Origin: Chlorobiota bacterium
Lineage (GTDB): Bacteria > Bacteroidota > Ignavibacteria > Kapaibacteriales > NICIL-2
Assembly (NCBI GenBank): GCA_003695605.1
Contig: RFIK01000016.1
Location: 1 to 21,822, forward strand
Direction: 5' to 3'
Length of the DNA stretch: 21,822 bases
The notes under the pieces were generated by a model. It was not told the origin of the DNA and did no database searches. It saw only the letters and a program-made list of their open reading frames with translations. This document shows positions 15,453 to 21,822 of the stretch, piece by piece. The translations under genes and the position numbers were made by a program. Position 1 is the stretch's first letter. Each line of letters starts with the position of its first letter.

Positions 15453-15878
15453 ATGAGCAGAACACATACAACAGTGGAAGAAGAGTTCCCCGCACGACTT
15501 GATGCGCTCTCCGACATACGGCGGTTTGTCGAGAAGCAATGCCATGCGTTGCGTGTTCCGCAACGGAGCTGCTGGGCACTGGTGCTTGCATGTGATGAGA
15601 TCTGCTCGAACATCATCCGCCATGGGTATCGTCAGCGGGAGGGCGAGACTATTCACCTTGCCATCACCTTTGATGGGCGTACCTGCTCAGTGATCATTCG
15701 CGATACGGCGCCGCCGTTCAATCCAGTGCGGGTACCGCGCGCCGAACTACTTCGTGCGCCCAGTGGACACGGATTGGATATTGCAAACCGTCTAGCGCAG
15801 CTTGACTATCGCCCCAAACGTGGACGCCGGCGAGAGAACATCACGCGTATCAGTGTGCCTGGTGGGGAGGGAGCTTAG
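15453..15878 (+). CDS. rsbW: RsbW-type anti-sigma factor serine kinase (HATPase_c_2)
   Basis: A 141-residue GHKL-fold protein kinase that would phosphorylate RsbV and hold a partner protein in an inactive complex. The N-box LACDEICSNIIRHGY has Glu49 and Asn53. The G1 box is IIRDTAPPFNPV with Asp84, and the G2 box is SGHGLDIANRL (104-114). The ATG at 15453 lies 2 bp after the rsbV stop and is preceded by a weak AAGG. No sigma factor gene is adjacent, so the regulated target is unknown. The stop TAG (15876-15878) interlocks with the stop of the facing rrf2 gene. Confidence 0.9.
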   Translation: MSRTHTTVEEEFPARLDALSDIRRFVEKQCHALRVPQRSCWALVLACDEICSNIIRHGYRQREGETIHLAITFDGRTCSVIIRDTAPPFNPVRVPRAELLRAPSGHGLDIANRLAQLDYRPKRGRRRENITRISVPGGEGA

Positions 15879-16375
15879 CTCGCCTCTGCTTGGCTGGTGC
15901 GGGGTGCCATCAGTCTGCCATCCTGGAACGTTGCATCTTTTACCAGGTCGGCGAGTGTTTTATCGCGGATGACCTCGAAGATGCGCGCTCGAATTTTCTC
16001 CCAGTCGTGGTGTAGCGGGCAGGGATGATCAGGGCTGCATTTTTCGTACCCGATGACGCAATCGGTAACGTACTGCAAGTTATCTACCGATCGCGCAACG
16101 TCGAGGACGGTGATTTTGCTTGGGTCGCGTGCTAAACGGATGCCGCCGCCTGGTCCTTTTGTCGAGCTGACAAGTCCAGCTCGTGACAGATCCTGGACAA
16201 GCTTTGCCAGAAAGTAGTAGGGCATGCCGTGCGCGTCTGCGATCTCTTTCGTCTGAATGTACTTATGGCGGACGCGGTTGTTCGCTGGCGATTTCTCTTT
16301 GCGTTCATCCAGCCAGCGTTTGGCCAAGTACAGCATCGCTTGAATTGCATACTCAGACGCACGCGAAAAGATCAT
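15875..16375 (-). CDS. Rrf2-family transcriptional regulator, Fe-S-type
   Basis: A 166-residue DNA-binding regulator of the Rrf2/IscR family. The N-terminal winged helix starts MIFSRASEYAIQAMLYLAKR, with the recognition region QTKEIADAHGMPYYFLAKLV and wing STKGPGGGIRLA. Cysteines 106, 113 and 119 (CVIGYEKCSPDHPCPLH) form the C-x6-C-x5-C pattern used by family members to hold a [2Fe-2S] cluster, so it probably senses Fe-S status, oxidants or nitric oxide. The open frame extends far upstream, but the ATG at 16375 gives the canonical N-terminus. It is divergent from dnaB and convergent with rsbW, and no isc/suf genes are adjacent, so its targets are elsewhere or it controls itself. Confidence 0.92.
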   Translation of the reverse strand: MIFSRASEYAIQAMLYLAKRWLDERKEKSPANNRVRHKYIQTKEIADAHGMPYYFLAKLVQDLSRAGLVSSTKGPGGGIRLARDPSKITVLDVARSVDNLQYVTDCVIGYEKCSPDHPCPLHHDWEKIRARIFEVIRDKTLADLVKDATFQDGRLMAPRTSQAEAS

Positions 16376-16408
16376 TTCACGGTATTTCGAGGTAAGTTCG
16401 ACTGCGTG

Positions 16409-16416
16409 CAAATATA
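16409..16416 (-). promoter_or_regulatory. Candidate -7 element of the rrf2 promoter
   Basis: The minus strand reads TATATTTG, an exact TAnnTTTG match, 33 bp upstream of the rrf2 ATG. A TTGACA (16431-16426 on the minus strand) lies only 9 nt further upstream, too close to serve as a normal -33/-35 partner. The element is seen directly; its role is inferred. Confidence 0.35.
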
Positions 16417-16477
16417 GGATGCTTCTGTCAAGTATCTCTGCGGTATTTTGCAATCGGTCACACACGGTAACTCGGAG

Positions 16478-17932
16478 ATGTTTGCACAGGAAGAGTATGG
16501 CTATCCGATCGAGAAAGTACTTGGGATACAACGACAGCGCGCCGTTTCGTCGGAGAGTCCATTGCTGAGTGGCAAAACGCCGCCGCATGCGACGGAGGCT
16601 GAGGTTGCCCTGCTCGGTGCGCTCTTCCTCGATCGAGCAGCCATTGCACGGTGCATCGAAATCCTCGAACCATCGGCATTCTACCATGACCAACACCGGA
16701 AGATATACGAGGCAATCGTAGCGCTCTTCGAACGGGGTGTTCCCGTTGATGTAGTTACTGTCACAGACGAGCTTCGCCGTCGCGGACAATTGGACTACAT
16801 CGGGGGGGCAACAACACTTGTCACGATTTCGACGAACGTCGTCTCGAGCGCTGCAGTTGAACATCATGCACGCATCGTTCTGGAACGATACCTCAAGCGC
16901 CAACTACTCCAAACCGCTGCTCGGATTGTCGAGCAATCCTTCGACGATTCGACCGATGCGCTTGAATTGATTGACCGAGCGGAAAATGAAATCTTCTCTC
17001 TTGCCGAGCAGCGGCTGGGCAAATCATATACGAGCATCAACCGGCTGGCGCGTGCGACGTTGGAGCTGATCACACGGCTGCAAGAACGTGGTGTCGAGCA
17101 TGGTATTTCTGGTGTGCCGACAGGTTTTGTCAAGCTCGACGAACTCCTTGGAGGATTGCAGAAATCCGACCTCATCATCATCGCGGCGCGACCTTCAATG
17201 GGGAAAACTGCGCTTGCTCTCAGTATCGCGCGTAACATTGCCGTTGAGTTCAAACTGCCCGTGGGATTTTTCTCGATTGAGATGGCGGGCGTGCAAATTG
17301 TTATGCGCTTGCTCAGTGCGGAAGCGCGTGTCAATGCGCACTCTATCCGCACGGGGCGACTCAGTCACGAAGAGATGCAGAAAATTGTCAAAACGATTGG
17401 GCGCATTGCCGAGGCCCCGATCTTCATTGATGACTCCCCAGCGCTTGATTTAATGGAGCTGCGTGCCAAGGCACGACGACTGAGATCAGAGCACGACGTG
17501 CAGGCAATCTTTGTTGACTACCTCCAGCTCATCCACGCACCGAAGGCAGAAAGCCGCGAGCGGGAAATTTCGATCATTTCGCGGACGCTCAAGCAAATCG
17601 CCAAGGAACTCGACATTCCCATTGTTGCGCTCGCACAGCTTAACCGAAGCGTTGAATCTCGCGCCGATAAACGACCGATGCTCTCTGATTTGCGTGAGTC
17701 AGGCGCAATCGAGCAGGATGCAGACGTGGTCATGTTCGTCACACGTCCCGAGGTGTATGACATCGCGACTTACGACGACGGCTCCCCGACGGAAAACACT
17801 GCTGAGCTGATCATCGCAAAGCAGAGGAATGGTCCAATCGGCACAGTGCGAACAGCTTATTTGAAGGATTACGCACGGTTTGAGAATCTCGCACTCAGCT
17901 TCGAGGAGCCACCACCTCCTGTTGGCTTCTAA
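16478..17932 (+). CDS. dnaB: Replicative DNA helicase DnaB
   Basis: Hexameric 5'-3' helicase that unwinds the replication fork. From the ATG at 16478 it has 484 residues. The N-terminal domain begins PPHATEAEVALLGALFLD (35-52) after a 35-residue non-conserved lead. The RecA-like domain has Walker A AARPSMGKTALA (236-247), FFSIEM, Walker B IFVDYLQL (344-351), and the LSDLRESGAIEQDADVVMF block with the late IAKQRNGPIGTV segment carrying the arginine finger. No intein interrupts these motifs. An in-frame TTG at 16448 could add 10 residues; CGGAG lies directly against the chosen ATG. The gene is divergent from rrf2 (102 bp) and interlocks stops with the downstream dsbD-like gene. Confidence 0.96.
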   Translation: MFAQEEYGYPIEKVLGIQRQRAVSSESPLLSGKTPPHATEAEVALLGALFLDRAAIARCIEILEPSAFYHDQHRKIYEAIVALFERGVPVDVVTVTDELRRRGQLDYIGGATTLVTISTNVVSSAAVEHHARIVLERYLKRQLLQTAARIVEQSFDDSTDALELIDRAENEIFSLAEQRLGKSYTSINRLARATLELITRLQERGVEHGISGVPTGFVKLDELLGGLQKSDLIIIAARPSMGKTALALSIARNIAVEFKLPVGFFSIEMAGVQIVMRLLSAEARVNAHSIRTGRLSHEEMQKIVKTIGRIAEAPIFIDDSPALDLMELRAKARRLRSEHDVQAIFVDYLQLIHAPKAESREREISIISRTLKQIAKELDIPIVALAQLNRSVESRADKRPMLSDLRESGAIEQDADVVMFVTRPEVYDIATYDDGSPTENTAELIIAKQRNGPIGTVRTAYLKDYARFENLALSFEEPPPPVGF

Positions 17933-20361
17933 GGCAACTGTGCGTTGCTGGTCATCTGCGCCGAGGTTGCTTTCTGCAGGAACGCAAGGAACTCGTCACG
18001 ATCGGATGTGTACGTTGCGGTCGCGATAACCGAGCCATTCGGCGACAGCAGCACGTAGAACGGGAGCAGCGTTGATCCGAAGCGTTCCTGTTGGTAGCGC
18101 TTGTAGTGTTGGTCGCGCGGATTATTCCGCCGATCGGTAAATGCTCGCACCAGAATCATGCGCTCCATTAACGAGCGGACCGGTGGTTGCGTGAACATGT
18201 TTTTTTCCATCCAGCGGCAGTTGGTGCAGCTTACGCCGGTAAAATCCACAAACACCGGCACTCCCTGTGTACGTGCATGCGCAAGTGCTGCATCGAGATC
18301 TTCGGTCCACTGGCCGGGCGCAATCGCAGCAGCTGTTGGTGAGCGCAGCGTCTCATCGGATGCGGTAGCGACAGGGCGAGCAGATTCAACGTACACAAAG
18401 GCTTCGAGCGGACCGACGGAGCCGCCGAACATTCCTTGCACCAGGTACAACGTGAGAGCAATGAAAGCTGTAGCGATGCTTGCCCGAATGCCTCCGACGT
18501 ATTCGAGTGGGGTATCGAGCTTGGTGCGGAAAAGGCCCAGGATGTAGAGAGCAACAAGGAGTGTGCAACTTGCCCACGTTGCAAGCACCAGTTCGCGCGA
18601 GAGGATTTGCCAGCCGAGGATGCTGTCAACGCGCGCAAGGTAGCTGACCGCAAACGCGATCTCGATGAATGCGAATGAGACCTTCAGGTGGTTCATCCAA
18701 ATTCCTGAGCGTGGAAGACGCGTAATCGCCGTGGGGAATAGCGCTAATCCAAAAAAGGGAAGTGCAAAAACGGCGGCGTAGAGAGTCATTGCAGTCAGCG
18801 GACGAAACCATTCACCACCGGCTGCCATTTTCCCGATGATGTCCACAAACGGAACGGTGCAGGTGAATGACGTTAGCGAAAAGACCATGCCCATCAAGAA
18901 TGAGGAGCGGTAGCCTCGAGTGCGCACCGACTCACGGTTGAGTGCGTTGATGAGTCGTGAGGGCAATCGCAGCTCATACATCCCGAATAGGTTGCCCGCA
19001 ATCACCAGGAACAAGAGTGCAAGGAAAAAGTTCAGCCATGGATTGGTTGCAATGTCGCGCCCGGCAGTAGCACCGAAGAAAAACGCTGCGACTGCCCCGA
19101 AGACTATGAACGTGCTCATGATACCGAGCGAATAGATCGCCGAATCAAGGACGGGGCGTGTGTGTTCTTTTTCAGCGCGCTTCGAGAAAAACGACACAGT
19201 AATCGGGATCATGGGGTACACGCACGGCATCAGCCATGATCCAATACCGAGCACAATTGCAAGACCGATCAATCCCAACCATGACGAGCTTGAAGTAGAG
19301 TCTTCACCGGCTCTCGGTACGTCCACGGAGACGGTTGATGTTAGCGTAGGGTTCGTTGGTGGTGGTGAGGGAGTTCGCTCGGTTAGCTGGTGTGTAACCT
19401 CGCTCCGTGCAGAATCCTTCTGCGAGTGTAGCGACGGATGAATGTGTAGCTCGAATGGGAGGGTGACTTCGTCGGGAGGCAAGCAGTTCTGGTTGGTGCA
19501 GAGCTGATGGTAAATGCGGAGGGTATCGCGGTGGATACCTGCTGACACCGGGCCGATGACAAGAGGTAGAGTAAACCGAACAGTCCCTTTGATTTTTTCG
19601 ACAGTGATCTCAAACGCGGAATCATACTCGGTCTGCGGTGGTGGTGCGATGCGAATTTTGCTCGAGAGGATGCGGTGGGCAGTAGTGGCTACTGTGAACT
19701 CTGTTCGCTGAGGGCCGATGCCATCGGGTGTCAGGTATTCCCGAATGCCGTAGATGTGCCATCCCTTCTCGATTGTCGCTTGGACGACGAGCAAGATTGT
19801 ATCGCCGACGCGTGCTTCCTTCGGAAGGGAAGTCAAAGCCCAGGTAGCTGGATTTTCCTTGCTCAGCGTGGTGCTCGTCATGCTCACAGCGAATGCGATG
19901 TAAACGAGGAGCCGCATGACGGCCGATGAAATTCGGGTGATCAGTGTTTGGCGAAGTTCCGTATGCTCTCGGCAGTACGCGATAATCATTTCTGCATCAC
20001 CAAGTGGGTCCTCACTGACTGAGCCGCCTTCCAGCCGATGTCGCTCGCCATGGCAGAGACGTTCAGCGCGTTCAGCGAGCGGAGATGGTAGAATTTCCGC
20101 AAGGTGGCGGAGAGTTTGCATTGCATTGATTGTTTGCGGTACAACATCCGAAAGTGCAAACCAGATAGCACGTCGCGCGCAGACACGCGCACGGCCGGTG
20201 TTGCCAGATTGGACCGCACTGCGGCCGGTCTCAAGCTCTTGCATAACACGGTCGTTTAGATGCATGAAAAGCCATCCTGATTCGTTCTGTAGCGTGATGC
20301 AAAAACGAAATCGCACAGTCCATAGTGCGGAACGATCGGTAAAAACACGGATTTTTGCCAT
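17929..20361 (-). CDS. dsbD: HEPN-like helical domain fused to thiol:disulfide interchange protein DsbD
   Basis: One uninterrupted 810-residue frame. Residues 33-140 look like a small cytoplasmic HEPN-like helical domain (TGRARVCARRAIWFAL, NAMQTLRHLAEILPSPLAER, SEDPLGDAEMIIAYC). From Met149 follows a hydrophobic signal-anchor (RLLVYIAFAVSM) and a complete DsbD: periplasmic N-terminal domain with Cys288/Cys293 (LCTNQNCLPP), membrane domain with Cys380 (MPCVYPMIPIT) and Cys501 (FTCTVPFVD), and a C-terminal thioredoxin fold with SCTNCRWME (Cys712/Cys715). DsbD carries electrons from cytoplasmic thioredoxin to periplasmic thiols. AAGGAGG abuts the ATG at 20361. Alternative: an internal start at 19917 (Met149) makes a normal 662-residue DsbD, and the upstream domain is a separate product that has lost its stop codon. 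Confidence 0.85.
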   Translation of the reverse strand: MAKIRVFTDRSALWTVRFRFCITLQNESGWLFMHLNDRVMQELETGRSAVQSGNTGRARVCARRAIWFALSDVVPQTINAMQTLRHLAEILPSPLAERAERLCHGERHRLEGGSVSEDPLGDAEMIIAYCREHTELRQTLITRISSAVMRLLVYIAFAVSMTSTTLSKENPATWALTSLPKEARVGDTILLVVQATIEKGWHIYGIREYLTPDGIGPQRTEFTVATTAHRILSSKIRIAPPPQTEYDSAFEITVEKIKGTVRFTLPLVIGPVSAGIHRDTLRIYHQLCTNQNCLPPDEVTLPFELHIHPSLHSQKDSARSEVTHQLTERTPSPPPTNPTLTSTVSVDVPRAGEDSTSSSSWLGLIGLAIVLGIGSWLMPCVYPMIPITVSFFSKRAEKEHTRPVLDSAIYSLGIMSTFIVFGAVAAFFFGATAGRDIATNPWLNFFLALLFLVIAGNLFGMYELRLPSRLINALNRESVRTRGYRSSFLMGMVFSLTSFTCTVPFVDIIGKMAAGGEWFRPLTAMTLYAAVFALPFFGLALFPTAITRLPRSGIWMNHLKVSFAFIEIAFAVSYLARVDSILGWQILSRELVLATWASCTLLVALYILGLFRTKLDTPLEYVGGIRASIATAFIALTLYLVQGMFGGSVGPLEAFVYVESARPVATASDETLRSPTAAAIAPGQWTEDLDAALAHARTQGVPVFVDFTGVSCTNCRWMEKNMFTQPPVRSLMERMILVRAFTDRRNNPRDQHYKRYQQERFGSTLLPFYVLLSPNGSVIATATYTSDRDEFLAFLQKATSAQMTSNAQLP

Positions 20362-20366
20362 CCTCC

Positions 20367-20397
20367 TTGCAAATTTGATCGTTGTGTAGTATGTTTG
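20367..20397 (+). promoter_or_regulatory. Candidate Bacteroidota-type promoter of the porU-like gene
   Basis: TTG (20367-20369), 20 nt, then TATGTTTG (20390-20397), an exact TAnnTTTG. Spacing and sequence match the Bacteroidota primary-sigma consensus. It lies about 90 bp before the porU-like ATG and overlaps the 5' leader of the divergent HEPN-dsbD gene. Confidence 0.55.
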
Positions 20398-20487
20398 CGA
20401 CGGATGGCCGACACGTAAGGTCTAACCTCTGCAGGATTGCCGCAGCGAGATTTGCTCTTCATTGTTTTGATTTGTCAATTTGTGTAA

Positions 20488-21822
20488 ATGCACCGTGAAT
20501 TGAACGTGCGTAGTGTTTGGGCGCTAACGCACGCCATTGTTGCGCTGAGTGTTGCTGCGGCATCTGCACATAGTTTCCACCGCAATCACCAGGAGCCGCT
20601 CTTTCGTGTGCTCTCGTCCACAGCACATGAGCTGGTTGTGGCATTTGCTCTACCTTCAACCACGCTCGATACCATCCTCACAAGCGATGGGCGCATGGCT
20701 GTATGGGTTCGGGGGAATGAAAGCATTGATACACGCCCCAGCCCCATCGGTGCGCCGATGGTACAAATCGCATCGGCTGCCGTGGCGGTACCGCTGCCAC
20801 CGGCGATAGGCAACGATGCACAGTCACCGGCCTGGACCGTTGAGGTAACCAATGTTCGTGAACGGTGGGTAGATCTTCCGCTGGCTCCGTATCCGCATGG
20901 AGATCGCTCGAATGATAGCGGCGCGTTGCGATTTGTGATCAATGACCAGCTCTATCGCGAGCACCGGTTGCTGGATGTTGAACTCCGCTATGCAGGGATC
21001 GCGCGTGGGGTTCCGGTGGGGCATCTCCTTATTCCTGTTGCTGACTATGATGCGCGTGGTAATCGCACCCGGATAATTGAGCGCTGCACATTGCGTGTGC
21101 AGTTTACTACCGTCCCAACGATGCGATCGCTGCCCGATAAAGCAATGCCGATCATCAACGCAGAGCAACTCCACCAGTGGGGCACTGCAACGAAGGCAGC
21201 GAAAACCCAACGGCGTACAGCTCCAGTAGTCCTTGATGAGGCGGCGCAGTATGTCAAGGTCAGCGTTGGTGAAGAAGGCATTTATGCAATCGATGCGGCA
21301 CAGCTGACGCGACTTGGGGTGAGCATCCCACCGAATCTTGTGCCAACAATCAAGCTGTACGGCTACGGTGGACTTCCACTGTCGGAGACGGCATCCGATG
21401 GAGAGCAGAACGAGCCAAAGGAGCAACCGATAATTGTCGAGACGAATGCAGATGGATCGCTTCGTTCAATCGTGTTCTACGCTCAAGGTCCGCGCGGGTT
21501 TTCGTTCGATTCCACGCTGCGACGTTGGCGGCGGTACCTCAACCCATACACGACGAAAACGAGTTACTTGCTCACCTGGGGTGGAAGCAATGGACGCCGT
21601 GCAGAAGCAGTCGATCCGCCCCAGCAAGTTGCGACCAGCACACCGCAATTTTTTACTCAGCGCATCCTACTCGAGACCGATCGAATCAATCCGTACGGTT
21701 CACCCAGTGGTAGGCGCTGGCTCGGCGATCCATTCGACGGCAGCACCGGAATCACGCTCACGACGCCACTGCCAGGATTAGCGCCGAATGGGAGGCGCAT
21801 GGAGTACGTTGTTTGCGTGGCG
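20488..21822 (+). CDS. porU: Type IX secretion system sortase PorU-like protein (partial, N-terminal 445 residues)
   Basis: The frame is open from the ATG at 20488 to the window end, 445 codons without a stop; an in-frame TAA lies directly before the ATG, so this is the first possible start. Residues 1-28 are a likely signal peptide with hydrophobic core (LTHAIVALSVAAASAHS). Family-like segments are YVKVSVGEEGIYAIDAAQL followed by VPTIKLYGYGGLPL, IVFYAQGPRGFSFD, RRYLNPYTTKTSYLLTWG, and SGRRWLGDPFDG, as in the N-terminal region of the gingipain-related (C25) sortase that removes C-terminal domains from T9SS cargo and attaches cargo at the cell surface. The catalytic C25 domain would lie beyond the edge. 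No SD is present; the leader is AT-rich, as usual in Bacteroidota. Confidence 0.8.
   Translation, partial: MHRELNVRSVWALTHAIVALSVAAASAHSFHRNHQEPLFRVLSSTAHELVVAFALPSTTLDTILTSDGRMAVWVRGNESIDTRPSPIGAPMVQIASAAVAVPLPPAIGNDAQSPAWTVEVTNVRERWVDLPLAPYPHGDRSNDSGALRFVINDQLYREHRLLDVELRYAGIARGVPVGHLLIPVADYDARGNRTRIIERCTLRVQFTTVPTMRSLPDKAMPIINAEQLHQWGTATKAAKTQRRTAPVVLDEAAQYVKVSVGEEGIYAIDAAQLTRLGVSIPPNLVPTIKLYGYGGLPLSETASDGEQNEPKEQPIIVETNADGSLRSIVFYAQGPRGFSFDSTLRRWRRYLNPYTTKTSYLLTWGGSNGRRAEAVDPPQQVATSTPQFFTQRILLETDRINPYGSPSGRRWLGDPFDGSTGITLTTPLPGLAPNGRRMEYVVCVA

Noticed and set aside
16376..16903. N-terminal 176-codon extension of the rrf2 frame into dnaB
   Set aside because: It is antisense to dnaB, and the Rrf2 family starts exactly at the ATG at 16375.
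16478..17932. Intein within DnaB (common in this helicase)
   Set aside because: Walker A, Walker B and the C-terminal motifs are continuous and the total length is normal for an intein-free protein.
1..21822. CRISPR arrays, insertion sequences, prophage genes, rRNA
   Set aside because: No regularly spaced direct repeats, transposase or integrase motifs, or rRNA-like conserved segments were found on either strand.

Overview
The window looks like a chromosomal segment of a moderately GC-rich member of the Bacteroidota/Chlorobiota (FCB) superphylum. Three things point there. The right edge carries the N-terminal part of a type IX secretion sortase (PorU-like). Several genes have Bacteroidota-style TAnnTTTG promoter elements. 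Most start codons lack a Shine-Dalgarno sequence. A Kapabacteria/Ignavibacteria-like lineage is possible, but the sequence alone does not prove it. No insertion sequence, phage gene, CRISPR array or rRNA was seen. The layout is compact housekeeping DNA in which short intergenic regions hold promoters and hairpins.

Left region (1-2046, minus strand): a tight cluster psd - pssA - purS - purQ. It makes phosphatidylethanolamine (serine transfer, then decarboxylation) and two subunits of FGAM synthase. purQ runs off the left edge. A 213-bp divergent region with several inverted repeats separates it from the next cluster.

Middle region (2260-12933, plus strand): dnaN (sliding clamp), a ROK sugar kinase that has lost the usual zinc-cysteine motif, uvrA, the etfB-etfA electron-transfer flavoprotein pair, and a bifunctional nuclease (BFN/DUF151) with a poly-Asp linker and a UVR tail. 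Then come tRNA(CAU) with a terminator, a free-standing FAD/NAD/[2Fe-2S] reductase, a candidate 41-codon ORF, an M32 carboxypeptidase, and tRNA-Thr(CGU) with its own promoter and terminator.

Right region (13026-21822): an rsbU-rsbV-rsbW partner-switching module (membrane-anchored PP2C phosphatase, STAS antagonist, anti-sigma-type kinase) with no sigma factor beside it. An Fe-S-type Rrf2 regulator faces it, with interlocked stop codons. dnaB is divergent from rrf2 and converges, again with interlocked stops, on a long ORF that joins a cytoplasmic HEPN-like helical domain to a complete DsbD. The last gene, divergent from this ORF, is the porU-like gene, cut by the window edge.

Functional themes are genome maintenance (DnaN, DnaB, UvrA, BFN), redox (EtfAB, FNR-like reductase, DsbD, Rrf2), envelope biogenesis (Psd/PssA, PorU) and signalling (RsbUVW). 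The points most worth following up are the HEPN-DsbD fusion, the zinc-less ROK kinase, the orphan reductase, the sigma-less Rsb module and the mirrored 4-bp overlaps of the convergent genes.
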